NCBI GenBank assembly: GCA_954871525.1
Contig: OX940863.1
Location: 43,634,501-43,698,500, forward strand
Source of the DNA: Parietaria judaica
Taxonomy: Eukaryota; Streptophyta; Magnoliopsida; Rosales; Urticaceae
Length of the DNA stretch: 64,000 nucleotides
Direction of reading: 5' to 3'
Under the pieces are notes generated by a model. It was not told where the DNA came from. It did no database searches and saw only the letters and a list, made by a program, of their open reading frames with translations. Positions 49,988 to 62,600 of the stretch are shown here, in pieces. Position 1 is the stretch's first letter. Every line of letters begins with the position of its first letter. The position numbers and the translations under genes are program-made.

Positions 49988-52900
49988 ATGGGAAGACCAA
50001 AGAAACAAGCTGGAATTGGTTCTTCTAGTCAAGGAAATGGTGGAGGTGATCGCATTGATCGTTTGTGTGACATAGTAGAGAAGTTCTTGGAACGTGATAT
50101 GGAAAGAGAGGCTAACGCTCGTAATCCTCCCCCACCACCATGCCAAGAACCGCCTACACCACCTCCGAGACATGATGTCACAGATTCAGCCTGTGAAAAG
50201 TTCCAAAAACTTAAACCACCGATCTTTGTCGGTGATTGTGATCCGAATGTTTCAGAGGGCTGGATAAGAACAGTCGAGCGTATGTTTAGCTATGGAAAGA
50301 TTCCCAATGATGCTAAAGTTTCTTGTGCTTCCTTTTACCTTCGAGATGTTGCTAGCTATTGGTGGGATGCTATCGTTAGTGTTCATGATGTTCCTACTAT
50401 GACATGGGAAAGGTTCAAGGAGCTTTTCGATGTCAAATATATTACCAAAGCAGCGCGGATTGAGAAAAGAAAGGAATTGGCAAATCTGAAACAGGGTGAC
50501 ATGTCAATTGATGAATATGTCAAGAAGTTTGATGAACTTTCTCGATATGCTTCTCATTTTAGTGATAACAATGAGTTGAAGGTTGAGCAGTTTGTCGAGG
50601 GTTTAAACCCTGAGATATTTAGGGATGTGACGGTCAATGAAAGAGAAGGGACTTCATATTCTAAAGTTGTGGAGCAAGCTTTAACTGCTGAACGGGCGCA
50701 ACGCAAAATAGTTGAGAAAGCGAAGGAAAATGAAGTAAGAGTCAAGGATATGAAGTCATCGTTCAATTCCAATTTTCAATCAAGTAAGAAGGCACAACAA
50801 CCATGGAATAGAGACAACAAACGACGTAATTTTGGCGGACAAGGCCAAGGTCAATGGAATCAAGTCAAGCGGCCTAAAACTAATAATCTCGGACAAGGGT
50901 TTTTCACAAACCAGAAGCCAAAGTGTACGAAGTGCGGAAGATTTCATCATGGTGTTTGCATGGAGGGCCCAGGAGCATGCTATCAATGTGGAAAGATGGG
51001 TCATTTTGCACGAGATTGCAAGGCTCAAGTTCAAGGTGCAAAGAATGTTCCAGCAAGAGTGTTTGCACTCACTCAAGCAGAAGCCTCAACAAATCCATCT
51101 GTTGTATCAGGTAAAATGATTATCTCTGGAAACTCTTCTCATGCATTAATAGACTCAAGAGCCACACATTCATTTGCATCAATAAAGTACGTGACAAGAT
51201 TGGGAAAGCCACTTGAAAAACTTGATATTTATTACAATGTGTCCCTTCCCTCCGGGGATCTAATGTATTCAAACGAAGTACTTCGTGGCTGCACAATTTT
51301 GGTTCAAGGAAAAGAACTTTGCGCTGACCTTGTTATACTTGATATGCCGGACTATGATGTGATACTTGGGATGGATTTTTTATCAAAGTATCGTGCAAAC
51401 ATAGACTGTATGAAAAAGATTGTTACGTTTCGACCAGATGGGGAAGAAGAAGTTATTTTCATCGGCATAACTCCAAAATTAAGAACTCCTCTTATATCTG
51501 CATTGAAGGCAAGACGATTGCTAGATAATGGTTGCGAGGGTTATCTAGCAAGTGTGGTCGACACTCGATTAGAGAATGATTTGAAGATAGATGAAGTTCC
51601 TGTAGTGCGAGAATTTAAGGAAGTATTTCCAGAGGAACTACCAGGTCTACCACCAGACCGAGATATAGAGTTTAACATTGATTTGACTCCGGGTACCGCA
51701 CCAATATCAAAAGCTCCGTATAGAATGGCTCCGACAGAATTAAAAGAGTTGAAGATTCAACTGCAGGAGTTGCTAGACAAAGGATTTATATGCCCAAGTT
51801 TTTCACCCTGGGGAGCTCCAGTGTTGTTTGTTAAAAAGAAGGATGGTTCAATGAGACTCTGCATAGACTACAGAGACTTAAATAAAGTAACCATAAAGAA
51901 CAGATACCCATTGCCAAGAATAGATGACTTGTTTGACCAACTCCAAGGAGCATCAGTGTTTTCTAAAATTGACTTGCGATCTGGTTATCATCAAGTAAAA
52001 GTTAGTGAAGAAGCAATTCAGAAAACATCTTTTAGAACAAGATACGGGCATTATGAGTTTCTCGTTATGCCTTTTGGGCTGACTAACGCGCCCGCAGTAT
52101 TTATGGACTTGATGAATAGAGTTTTCAAAGACTATCTAGACCGATTTGTAATTGTGTTTATTGATGATATCCTTATTTACTCTCGGTCAGAGGAAGAACA
52201 TGTTGAACATCTAAGGATAGTGTTGAATATGTTGAAGGAAAATAAGTTATATGCAAAGTTCAAAAAGTGTGAGTTTTGGCTGGAGAAAGTGTCGTTCCTT
52301 GGTCATGTTGTATCAAAGGATGGGATTTCTGTTGATCCCTCAAAAGTAGACGCAGTGAGCAGTTGGCCACAACCAAAAACAGTATTTGAGGTGCGAAGCT
52401 TTTTGGGTTTGGCAGGTTACTACAGAAAGTTCATAGAAGGATTCTCAAAGATAGCGTCACCACTCACTAATTTGACAAGGAAGAAAGTAAAGTTTGAATG
52501 GTCGGAAGAATGCGAGCGATGTTTCCAAACATTAAAAGAGAAATTGGTTTCTGCTCCAGTATTAGCCATTCCGAACGGTTGTGACGGATTGGTAGTTTAC
52601 TGTGACGCTTCGGGATCAGGACTTGGGTGTGTGCTTATGCAAAATGGAAGAGTTATTGCCTATGCTTCTCGCCAGTTGAAGGATTATGAAAAGAATTACC
52701 CGACACATGATCTAGAGCTAGCTGCAGTTGTATTTGCTTTAAAGATCTGGAGGCATTACCTTTATGGTGAGAAGTGTGATATTTATACAGATCACAAGAG
52801 CTTGAAGTACTTCTTCACTCAAAAAGAACTGAATATGCGACAGAGAAGATGGTTGGAGTTAGTAAAGGATTATGAATGTACAATTAACTACCATCCAGGG

Positions 52901-54493
52901 AAGGCAAATGTGGTAGCTGATGCTTTGAGTCGGAAGTCAACTTTAAGTTTAACAACTTTGGGGATAGTACCTAAACCACTCCAGAAGGAATTGGAAAGGT
53001 TAGAGATTGAGTTTGTCAGAATGGGCACTGTGGAAAAACTTTTTAGCATGTCTCTCAAGCCAACGTTGTTGGAAAGAATTAAGGAAGCTCAATGTTCTGA
53101 CCAATATTTGAAGGAAATGATGCCAAGTGTTGAGACAAGGAAACAGAAAGATTTGAATATGTCCAACGAAGGTATCGTTAGGTTCCAAGAAAGATTATAT
53201 GTCCCTAATGCTAATGGTCTTCGTAAAGAGATACTGGTCGAGGCTCACAACTCACCTTACTCGGTTCATCCTGGAACAAGTAAAATGTATAGAGATTTGA
53301 AGATGTTTTATTGGTGGCCAGGGATGAAAGGTGACATAGTTAGATTTGTGGCAGAGTGCTTGACTTGTCAACAAGTTAAGGCGGAGCACCAAAGACCTGC
53401 AGGAACTTTACAACCCCTTGATATTCCCCAATGGAAGTGGGAAAAAGTTACCATGGATTTTGTGGTTGGACTTCCAAAACTAAAAGAGGGTTATGATGCA
53501 ATTTGGGTTATTGTTGATAGATTGACAAAGTCAGCTCATTTTCTTCCTGTTCGCACGACTTATTCGATGGATAAATACGCAGAAGTATATATCAAAGAGA
53601 TCGTCAGACTTCATGGTGTTCCAATATCTATTGTTTCAGATAGGGATCCAAAATTTACATCATCATTTTGGAAGAGTTTACACAAGGCATTGGGCACAAG
53701 ATTAGCATTTAGTACGTCTTTTCATCCACAGACCGATGGGCAGTCAGAAAGGACAATTCAAACACTGGAGGATATGCTAAGAGCTTGTGTATTAGATTTT
53801 GAAAAAAGTTGGAATGTCTACTTACCGTTGGTGGAGTTTTCCTACAACAATAGCTTTCATTCATCTATAGGGATGGCTCCTTATGAAGCACTCTACGGAA
53901 GGAAATGTAGATCTCCTATTCATTGGGATGAATTGGGTGAACAAAGGTTTCTTGGTCCTGATTTGGTAAAACGAACGGGAGAAGCTATTGAGAAGATTCG
54001 AAAAAGGATGCTGACTTCACAAAGTAGACAAAAGAGTTATGCGGATACTCGTCGGAGAAAGCTAGAATTCAATGAGGGTGATATGGTGTTTCTCAAAGTC
54101 GCTCCGATAAAAGGTGTCATGCGGTTTGGTAAAAAGGGGAAACTTAGTCCTCGATTCATTGGACCGTTTGAAATTCTCGAGCGGGTCGGAGACGTCGCTT
54201 ACAGATTAGCGCTACCCCCATTACTATCTGCGGTTCACAATGTGTTTCATGTTTCCATGTTGAAAAAGTATATTCAGAACCCATCTCATGTGTTGAGTTA
54301 TGAGCCACTTGAGTTGCGTTCTGATTTATCGTACGAGGAGACACCCTTGAAGATTTTGGAAAGAGAAGTACGACAGCTAAGGAATAGACAAATTCCATTA
54401 GTCAAAATATTATGGAGGAATCATTCGACTGACGAAGCCACATGGGAAACAGAGCATGATATGAGAATCATATACCCTTCACTATTCGGTTAG
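49988..54493 (+). CDS. gag-pol: Gag-Pol polyprotein of Tekay/Del-like chromovirus, protease motif altered
   Basis: A single frame of 1,501 codons encodes capsid and all enzymes for reverse transcription and integration. An in-frame TAG at 49,982 and a favourable start context (G at -3, G at +4) fix the ATG. Gag core is about residues 95-215, followed by a half finger [12 protein letters not shown] (313-324) and a CCHC knuckle [14 protein letters not shown] (331-344). Protease has D389-S390-R391, where the family has D-S/T-G. Reverse transcriptase spans about 578-760, with D662 and FIDD at 724-727. RNase H residues are D873, E910, D935 and D978. Integrase has H1087, H1094, C1124, C1127 and the D1157, D1218, E1254 triad, then GPF at 1392. 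A chromodomain fills 1449-1501 with W1476 and W1486. Gag and Pol are fused without frameshift, as is common in plant chromoviruses. The Arg in the protease site probably impairs maturation; I infer this from the motif. Confidence 0.96.
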   Translation: MGRPKKQAGIGSSSQGNGGGDRIDRLCDIVEKFLERDMEREANARNPPPPPCQEPPTPPPRHDVTDSACEKFQKLKPPIFVGDCDPNVSEGWIRTVERMFSYGKIPNDAKVSCASFYLRDVASYWWDAIVSVHDVPTMTWERFKELFDVKYITKAARIEKRKELANLKQGDMSIDEYVKKFDELSRYASHFSDNNELKVEQFVEGLNPEIFRDVTVNEREGTSYSKVVEQALTAERAQRKIVEKAKENEVRVKDMKSSFNSNFQSSKKAQQPWNRDNKRRNFGGQGQGQWNQVKRPKTNNLGQGFFTNQKPKCTKCGRFHHGVCMEGPGACYQCGKMGHFARDCKAQVQGAKNVPARVFALTQAEASTNPSVVSGKMIISGNSSHALIDSRATHSFASIKYVTRLGKPLEKLDIYYNVSLPSGDLMYSNEVLRGCTILVQGKELCADLVILDMPDYDVILGMDFLSKYRANIDCMKKIVTFRPDGEEEVIFIGITPKLRTPLISALKARRLLDNGCEGYLASVVDTRLENDLKIDEVPVVREFKEVFPEELPGLPPDRDIEFNIDLTPGTAPISKAPYRMAPTELKELKIQLQELLDKGFICPSFSPWGAPVLFVKKKDGSMRLCIDYRDLNKVTIKNRYPLPRIDDLFDQLQGASVFSKIDLRSGYHQVKVSEEAIQKTSFRTRYGHYEFLVMPFGLTNAPAVFMDLMNRVFKDYLDRFVIVFIDDILIYSRSEEEHVEHLRIVLNMLKENKLYAKFKKCEFWLEKVSFLGHVVSKDGISVDPSKVDAVSSWPQPKTVFEVRSFLGLAGYYRKFIEGFSKIASPLTNLTRKKVKFEWSEECERCFQTLKEKLVSAPVLAIPNGCDGLVVYCDASGSGLGCVLMQNGRVIAYASRQLKDYEKNYPTHDLELAAVVFALKIWRHYLYGEKCDIYTDHKSLKYFFTQKELNMRQRRWLELVKDYECTINYHPGKANVVADALSRKSTLSLTTLGIVPKPLQKELERLEIEFVRMGTVEKLFSMSLKPTLLERIKEAQCSDQYLKEMMPSVETRKQKDLNMSNEGIVRFQERLYVPNANGLRKEILVEAHNSPYSVHPGTSKMYRDLKMFYWWPGMKGDIVRFVAECLTCQQVKAEHQRPAGTLQPLDIPQWKWEKVTMDFVVGLPKLKEGYDAIWVIVDRLTKSAHFLPVRTTYSMDKYAEVYIKEIVRLHGVPISIVSDRDPKFTSSFWKSLHKALGTRLAFSTSFHPQTDGQSERTIQTLEDMLRACVLDFEKSWNVYLPLVEFSYNNSFHSSIGMAPYEALYGRKCRSPIHWDELGEQRFLGPDLVKRTGEAIEKIRKRMLTSQSRQKSYADTRRRKLEFNEGDMVFLKVAPIKGVMRFGKKGKLSPRFIGPFEILERVGDVAYRLALPPLLSAVHNVFHVSMLKKYIQNPSHVLSYEPLELRSDLSYEETPLKILEREVRQLRNRQIPLVKILWRNHSTDEATWETEHDMRIIYPSLFG

Positions 54494-54494
54494 T

Positions 54495-54514
54495 AAATTT
54501 CGAGGACGAAATTT
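54495..54514 (+). other. Perfect 8 bp inverted repeat between stop codon and polypurine tract
   Basis: AAATTTCG, loop AGGA, then CGAAATTT, starting one base after the TAG stop. The central GAGGACGAA is a word I recall at this place in plant Tekay/Del elements. Its position suggests a role in RNA structure near the plus-strand primer, but the sequence does not show a function. Confidence 0.75.
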
Positions 54515-54518
54515 TTAT

Positions 54519-54531
54519 AAGGGTGGAAGAT
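54519..54531 (+). other. Polypurine tract
   Basis: AAGGGTGGAAGAT abuts the 3' LTR. A purine-rich run here is the standard plus-strand primer of LTR retrotransposons. One T interrupts the purines, as often seen in this lineage. Confidence 0.88.
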
Positions 54532-57188
54532 TGTGATAACCCAAATTCTCACGTACAATTATGACCAGTAATAACACATTCACGATGCATAATAAAACAT
54601 TTCATATAGATTGCACACCTCCTATACCTTATGTACAAGAACATTATTTGTTTTTAACATCGTTTGTTGAGTAATTTCATGCAGCGTGAAGGTCCGGTAT
54701 TCCTCAAGAGTGAAGCATTGTGTGCTAAATCAGTAAATGAATTAATATTATAAGAATTTGGATGATAAATGCATACATATAGTACTCGTTCATTTTCATT
54801 GTTCAGATTTCGGTAAAATTAACGATACATTGAAATCTGTGCATTTTTTATGATATCACAAGTAGGTCAAATATAATTTGTTAAATTATTTATTTCATTC
54901 TAGAAAATAATAAAAAAAATTAAGTCAAAGTCAATTCTAAGCAAGCATGACGTTTTGGTTTCGTACTTTGCTCGGTCAGCGAGAAATGGCTCGGTTTAAC
55001 TTTTAAAAGATCGTCGGTTAATATTTTTTGTTCAATTAGTTAATTTAGAAATTATATCTATTTTATTACTAGCTAGATTAACATGATATTAATAAAATAA
55101 AATATGTTATTATATGAATTATTAATTATAGTCAATCATTTGATTGGATATATGCTAGGTTGTATTATAAAGTAATGAAACTGGCTTAATAAAGTCGGTA
55201 TGTGCAAAGTAGGACAAAATAAGGTTCCTAGGACTAAGTCTCATAAATCTATGATAGGAAGAGGTATAGGTTAATCTTTCTAACTCCAATAGTCATCGTG
55301 TAGATTTTTGTGGAGATGACACCAAGCTTGATAAAGGAGTTTACATTTTTACCCTTTGCCTTATCTATATCCACTAGAAAGCTTGTACCTTAATGATAGT
55401 TGATTCCATCTTCGACGAGATCATCTTCAAAGCAAGGAAAAATCTCCCAAAATATTCTTTAGTCAAATTAAGAACCATAGTGAGCAGTGGGCCTTAAGTT
55501 GGTGTTTGAACTTGGAAGTTAGAGCAATTTCAATGGTTAGTATGAGTCTCTCACTTTCTTTTTCGTTTGATTTCAAAGCACCAGCATTTAATTTACATTT
55601 TATAGCACAATATGATGACTATTCAATGATATATTGGTTTAAAATGATATTCATAATGGTTTGGTGGATTCAATTGCCAAGGATTTAGCATATATATTAT
55701 CAAAGAGCTAGTTTGTGTTTTTGTAAGGAAATTTAAGAAGTTAGCCTGCTGCCCTAAATATAAATTTTTAAATGAACCGTGGTTGGTTTATAATAGTTTC
55801 TTACATCATGAATTTGCATTTGTGTTGATCATATTTATTATTATTTTGGCCAAAGATTTGATTTGGACACTTATAGAGCTAGTTTATTCGATTTATTGGA
55901 TTCCCGGTATTTGGTTGCAACCCGTATATATTTTAGAAGCAGCGTAGTATTTTTTAGTACAAGTTTAGTTGATTGTAAAATACAAAGGAAACTATGTCCC
56001 ATGGTTTCTAAAAAGAGATTACAATTTTATCTCAACCGAGCTAATTTTGCTGAAATGTGTGTTAAAGAACTATATATCGTGAAATTTGACTTGAAATATG
56101 CACGGAATTACTTGTATAAGTATAAAGCATTCACGGATAGTGAAATTGATGTCTTGAGTACTTGGTAATAAATTCATTAGGTGGTTAGCACACATTGCTC
56201 ATTGAGGAAACTGGACTGAATCGTTTGCACGGGTATTCGACGTAAAAAGGTAAACATGAACTCTTTTAAAACTATCACAAGGACATAGTATGAAAGCACT
56301 ATGTTATATGAGTATGAGTATTCCGTGTTAAAAAAATTATAAAGAGAATGTACCACTTTAAAAGGTGTGAACATTGACGAGTTAATTTGTTCGTGGCCTA
56401 TATTAGTCCCTAGGATTGGGGGATTAATATGTCTTATGGGATATTGTTTGTGCCATAGGACTTTCTCGGACTTATTGTAGTTCCTAGGATTGGGGGACTA
56501 CGGTGTCTCATGTGTATGATTGAGATACTTATATATGGCCAGAGTCCAATAGTTTGCTCACACGTGGCCTTGTTAGTCCTTAGGATTGGGGGACTAACAC
56601 ATCTTGTGGGATAGGATTGGTTCCATAAGATGTTTTCGAACCTATTGTAACTCCTAGGATTGGGGAGTTACGATGTCTCATGTGTATGATTGAGATATTT
56701 GTATGTGGCCAAGGTTCGATGGGACACGTGGAAGCTTACTAATAGGCCTAGACGATTAACCTTCTTTGAACACATAATAACGCGCGTAATATTTTATAAT
56801 ATATTGGTACTATGAGAATAAAAGTTTATGGTATGTTGAAGTTTATCTATATGTATACGGTTCTTGTTTACTGAGCTTTAGCTCACGTAGTTCTTGTGAT
56901 ATAGGTGAGGGTGCATCTAGATATGACTAGTCATCTTGGCGTTTGGATGAGCACTCTCGCACACCGTAAAGCATATGTATATGGAACCTTTTGACCTAAT
57001 GGGCCTATTTTGAATTGTATATATAGTTTTGATGTCCATATGTACATAGGACAAAGTAACATGGTCGTTATAAAGTAATTTCGTGTATGTACAAAACTAT
57101 ATTACATACTAGAAATATCAAAGTTTAATTTTGTCCACTTTTTGGAAAGTGAAACTGTTTTAAACTAAAAGAGGTAGCGGGTGCTACA
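54532..57188 (+). repeat. 3' LTR (2,657 bp)
   Basis: Same ends and length as the 5' LTR, with every landmark displaced by 7,387 bp. It follows the polypurine tract directly and is followed by the GTAAT target duplication and then satellite. Differences from the 5' copy are substitutions only, for example A at 54,755, C at 54,962, A at 55,430 and C at 56,392. As in the other copy, TTG-initiated open frames inside it are not credible genes. Confidence 0.97.
56400..56730 (+). repeat. 170 bp tandem duplication with four hairpins, 3' LTR
   Basis: Same structure as in the 5' LTR, shifted by 7,387 bp, with hairpins at 56,400-56,430, 56,477-56,501, 56,571-56,599 and 56,647-56,671. All arms are intact in this copy as well. 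Confidence 0.85.
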
Positions 57189-57193
57189 GTAAT
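57189..57193. repeat. Target site duplication, right copy (GTAAT)
   Basis: Matches the five bases before the 5' LTR. Identical duplications on both sides show that the two LTRs belong to one insertion and have not recombined with another element. Confidence 0.97.
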
Positions 57194-59699
57194 TGTATCA
57201 CGTTTACTTATTTTAATCCCTAAATAGCGAAGCACTATTTCGTAGTGTCTATATAAAGCCGTTAATGGGTTAAAATCTTTACCGAAAAACTGTTAAAAAT
57301 TGGTTTTCTTGCGAGAGCAAATACTATCCGTTCTTGACGAAATTTGAGTTGCTAGACCTTCGTTAGGGTTGTATTGTTATAAATTTGTTTAGTTTTGGCA
57401 TTAAAAGTTTTTGGAGCTCTCTTTAAACACAGTTTCAACAATTAATGAGTGCTCCAAAAAAAACTGAGTCTTTTTCCCATTTTACGCGAAAGAACCCTAA
57501 TTAAACGATATTTTAAACAAAAAATGAACTTCCAAATGCTAAACAATGTGTAATTGTATCACATTTACTTATTTTAATCCCTAAATAGCCAAGGACTATC
57601 TCGTAGTTTCTATATGAAGCCGTTAATGGGTTAAAATCTTTACCAAAAACTGTTAAAAATTGTTTTCTTGCGAGAGAAAATACGATCCGTTCTAGACGAA
57701 ATTTGAGTTGCTAGACCTTGGTTATGGTGGTATTGTTATAAATTGGTTTAGTTTTGGCATTAAAAGTTTTTGGAGCTCTCTTTAAACCCAGTTTCAACAA
57801 TTAATGCGTGCTCCAAAAAAAAACTGAGTCTTTTTCCCATTTTACGCGAAAGAACCCTAATTAAACGATATTTTAAACAAAAAATGAACTTCCAAATGCT
57901 AAACAATGTGTAATTGTAACACATTTACTTATTTTAATCCCTAAATAGCGAAGGACTATCTCGTAGTTTCTATATGAATCCGTTAACGGGTTAAAATCTT
58001 TACCGAAAAGTGTTAAAAATTGGTTTTCTTGCGAGAGAAAATACGATCCGTTCTAGACGAAATTTGAGTTGCTAGACTTTCGTTAGTGTGGTATTGTTAT
58101 AAATTGGTTTAGTTTTGGCATTAAAAGTTTTTGGAGCTCTCTTTAAACCCAGTTTCAACAATTAATGCGTGCTCCAAAAAAAACTGAGTCTTTTTCCCAT
58201 TTTGCGCGAAAGAACCCTAATTAAACGATATTTTAAACAAAAAATGAACTTCCAAATGCTAAACAATGTGTAATTGTAAAACATTTACTTATTTTAATCC
58301 CTAAATAGCGAAGCACTATCTCGTAGTTTCTATATGAAGCCGTTAATGGGTTAAAATCTTTACCTAAAAGTGTTAAAAATTGGTTTTCTTGCGAGAGAAA
58401 ATACGATCCGTTCTAGACGAAATTTGAGTTGCTAGACCTTCGTTAGTGTGGTATTGTTATAAATTGGTTTAGTTTTGGCATTAAAAGTTTTTGGAGCTCT
58501 CTTTAAACCCAGTTTCAACAATTAATGCGTGCTCCAAAAAAAACTGAGTCTTTTTCCCATTTTGCGCGAAAGAACCCTAATTAAACGATATTTTAAACAA
58601 AAAATGAACTTCCAAATGCTAAACAATGTGTAATTGTAAAATATTTACTTATTTTAATCCCTAAATAGCGAAGCACTATCTCGTAGTTTCTATATGAAGC
58701 CGTTAATGGGTTAAAATCTTTACCGAAAAGTGTTAAAAATTGGTTTTCTTGCGAGAGAAAATACGATCCGTTCTAGACGAAATTTGAGTTGCTAGACCTT
58801 CGTTAGTGTGGTATTGTTATAAATTGGTTTAGTTTTGGCATTAAAAGTTTTTGGAGCTCTCTTTAAACCCAGTTTCAACAATTAATGCGTGCTCCAAAAA
58901 AAACTGAGTCTTTTTCCCATTTAACGCGAAAGAACCCTAATTAAACGATATTTTAAACAAAAAATGAACTTCCAAATGCTAAACAATGTGTAATTGTAAC
59001 ACATTTACTTATTTTAATCCCTAAATAGCGAAGCACTATCTCGTATTTTCTATATGAAGCCGTTAATGGGTTAAAATCTTTACCGAAAAGTGTTAAAAAT
59101 TGGTTTTCTTGCGAGAGAAAAGACGATCCGTTCTAGACAAAATTTGAGTTGCTAGACCTTCGTTAGGGTGGTATTGTTTTAAATTGGTTTAGTTTGGCAT
59201 TAAAAGTTTTTGGAGCTCTCTTTAAACCCAGTTTCAACAATTAATGCGTGCTCCAAAAAAAACTGAGTCTTTTTCCCATTTTACGCGAAAGAACCCTAAT
59301 TAAACGATATTTTAAACAAAAAGTGAACTTCCAAATGCTAACCAATGTGTAATTGTATCACGTTTACTTATTTTAATCCCTAAATAGCGAAGCACTATCT
59401 CGTAGTGTCTATATGAAGCCGTTAATGGATTAAAATCTTTACCGAAAAACTGTTAAAAATTGGTTTTCTTGCGAGAGCAAATACTATCCGTTCTTGACGA
59501 AATTTGAGTTGCTAGACCTTCGTTAGGGTTGTATTGTTATAAATTTATTTAGTTTTGGCATTAAAAGTTTTTGGAGCTCTCTTTAAACCCAGTTTCAACA
59601 ATTAATGCGTGCTCCAAAAAAAAATGAGTCTTTTTCCCATTTTACGCGAAAGAACCCTAATTAAACAATATTTTAAACAAAAAATGAACTTCCAAATGC

Positions 59700-62600
59700 T
59701 AAACAATGTGTAATTGAATCACATTTACTTATTTTAATCCCTAAATAGCAAAGCACTATCTCGTAGTTTCTATATGAAGCCGTTAATGGGTTAAAATCTT
59801 TATCGAAAAGTGTTAAAAATTGGTTTTCTTGCGAGAGAAAATACGATCCGTTCTAGACGAAATTTGAGTTGCTAGACCTTCGTTAGGGTGGTATTGTTAT
59901 AAATTGGTTGAGTTTTGGCATTAAAAGTTTTTGGAGCTCTCTTTAAACCCAGTTTCAACAATTAATGCGTGCTCCAAAAAAAACTGAGTCTTTTTCCCAT
60001 TTTACATGGAAGAACCCTTATTAAACGATATTTTAAACAAAAAATGAACTTCCAAATGCTAAAAAATGTGTAATTGAATCACATTTACTTATTTTAATCC
60101 CTAAATAGCAAAGCACTATCTCGTAGTTTCTATATGAAGCCGTTAATGGGTTAAAATCTTTACCGAAAACTGTTAAAAATTGGTTTTCTTGCGAGAGAAA
60201 ATACGATCCGTTCTAGACGAAATTTGAGTTGCTAGACCTTCGTTAGGGTGGTATTGTTATAAATTGGTTTAGTTTTGGCATTAAAAGTTTTTGGAGCTCT
60301 CTTTAAACCCAGTTTCAACAATTAATGCGTGCTCCAAAAAAAAATGAGTCTTTTTCCCATTTTACATGGAAGAACCCTTATTAAACGATATTTTAAACAA
60401 AAAATGAACTTCCAAATTCTAAACAATGTGTAATTGAATCACATTTACTTATTTTAATCCCTAAATAGCAAAGCACTATCTCGTAGTTTCTATATGAAGC
60501 CGTTAATGGGTTAAAATCTTTACCGAAAAGTATTAAAAATTGGTTTTCTTGCGAGAGAAAATACGATCCGTTCTAGACGAAATTTTTGTTGCTAGACCTT
60601 CGTTAGGGTGGTATTGTTATAAATTGGTTTAGTTTTGGCATTAAATGTTTTTGGAGCTATCTTTAAACCCAGTTTCAACAATTAGTGCGTGCTCCAAAAA
60701 AAACTGAGTCTTTTTCCCATTTTACGCTAAAGAACCCTAATTAAACGATATTTTAAATAAAAAATGAACTTCCAAATGCTAAACAATGTGTAATTGTATC
60801 ACATTTACTTATTTTAATCCCTAAATAGCAAAGCACTATCTCATAGTTTCTATATGAAGCCGTTAATGGGTTAAAATCTTTATCGAAAAGTGTTAAAAAT
60901 TGGTTTTCTTGCGAGAGAAAATACGATCCGTTCTAGACGAAATTTGAGTTGCTAGACCTTCGTTAGGGTGGTATTGTTATAAATTGGTTTAGTTTTGGCA
61001 TTAAAAGTTTTTGGAGCTATCTTTAAACCCAGTTTCAACAATTAGTGCGTGCTCCAAAAAAAACCGAGTCTTTTTCCCATTTTACGCGAAAGAACCCTAA
61101 TAAAACGATATTTTAAACAAAAAATGAACTTCCAAATGCTAAACAATGTGTAATTGTATCACATTTACTTATTTTAATCGCTAAATAGCAAAGCAATATC
61201 TCGTAGTTTCTATATGAAGCCGTTAATGGGTTAAAATCTTTACCGAAAAGTGTTAAAAATTGGTTTTCTTGCGAGAGAAAATACGATCCGTTCTAGACGA
61301 AATTTGACTTGCTAGACCTTGGTTAGGGTGGTATTGTTATAAATTGGTTTAGTTTTGGCATTAAATGTTTTTGGAGCTCTCTTTAAACCCAGTTTCAACA
61401 ATTAATGCGTGCTCCAAAAAAAACTGAGTCTTTTTCCCATTTTACATGGAAGAACCCTAATTAAACGATATTTTAAACAAAAAATGAACTTCCAAATGCT
61501 AAACAATGTGTAATTGTATCACATTTACTTATTTTAATCCCTAAATAGCAAAGCACTATCTCGTAGTTTCCATATGAAGTCGTTAATGGGTTAAAATCTT
61601 TACCGAAAAGTGTTAAAAATTGGTTTTCTTGCGAGAGAAAATACGATCCGTTCTAGACGAAATTTGAGTTGCTAGACCTTGGTTAGGGTGGTATTGTTAT
61701 AAATTGGTTTAGTTTTGGCATTAAATGTTTTTGGAGCTCTCTTTAAACCCAGTTTCAACAATTAATGCGTGCTCCAAAAAAAACTGCCTTTTTCCCATTT
61801 TACGCGAAAGAACCCTAATTAAACGATATTTTAAACAAAAAATGAACTTCCAAATGCTAAAAAATGTGTAATTGTATCACATTTACTTATTTTAATCCCT
61901 AAATAGCGAAGCACTATCTCGTAGTTTCTATATGAAGCCGTTAATGGGTTAAAATCTTTACCGAAAACTGTTAAAAATTGGTTTTCTTGCGAGAGAAAAT
62001 ACGATCCATTCTAGACGAAATTTGAGTTGCTAGACCTTCGTTAGGGTGGTATTGTTATAAATTGGTTTAGTTTTGGCATTAAAAGTTTTTGGAGCTCTCT
62101 TTAAACCCAGTTTCAACAATTAATGCGTGCTCCAAAAAAAAATGAGTCTTTTTCCCATTTTACGCGAAAGAACCCTAATTAAACAATATTTTAAACAAAA
62201 AATGAACTTCCAAATGCTAAACAATGTGTAATTGTATCACATTTACATATTTTAATCGCTAAATAGCAAAGCACTATCTCGTAGTTTCTATATGAAGCCG
62301 TTAATGGGTTAAAATCTTTACCGAAAAGTGTTAAAAATTGGTTTTCTTGCGAGAGAAAATACGATCCGTTCTAAACGAAATTTGAGTTGCTAGACCTTGG
62401 TTAGGGTGGTATTGTTATAAATTGGTTTAGTTTTGGCATTAAATGTTTTTGGAGCTCTCTTTAAACCCAGTTTCAACAATTAATGCGTGCTCCAAAAAAA
62501 ACTGCCTTTTTCCCATTTTACGCGAAAGAACCCTAATTAAACGATATTTTAAACAAAAAATGAACTTCCAAATGCTAAACAATGTGTAATTGTATCACAT

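Larger units (their letters stand above)
47145..57188 (+). mobile_element. Complete Ty3/gypsy LTR retrotransposon, Tekay/Del-like chromovirus
   Basis: A 10,044 bp element with all structural parts: 5' LTR, tRNA-iMet primer site, one gag-pol frame, polypurine tract, 3' LTR and 5 bp target duplications. Pol order is protease, reverse transcriptase, RNase H, integrase, chromodomain, which defines a Ty3/gypsy chromovirus. The gag zinc-finger layout, the C-terminal chromodomain and the GAGGACGAA word before the polypurine tract resemble the plant Tekay/Del lineage. LTRs differ by about 10 substitutions in 2,657 bp. At the often used plant rate of 1.3e-8 per site per year this gives roughly 0.15 million years; the rate is borrowed, so treat it as an order of magnitude. 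The protease motif is abnormal. It is the only non-satellite sequence in the window. Confidence 0.97.

Noticed and set aside
50978..51019. The CCHC zinc knuckle as an independent cellular zinc-finger gene
   Set aside because: It is in frame within gag-pol, between capsid and protease, where nucleocapsid belongs.
50554..51119. Short frames overlapping gag on both strands (also 49,964-50,173, 53,000-53,188, 54,156-54,398)
   Set aside because: They lie wholly or mostly inside the gag-pol frame, which has clear domains. They are shadows of it.
52157..52168. FIDD instead of YxDD as a damaged reverse transcriptase motif
   Set aside because: F-x-D-D variants of this motif are normal in Ty3/gypsy elements. 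Both aspartates are present.
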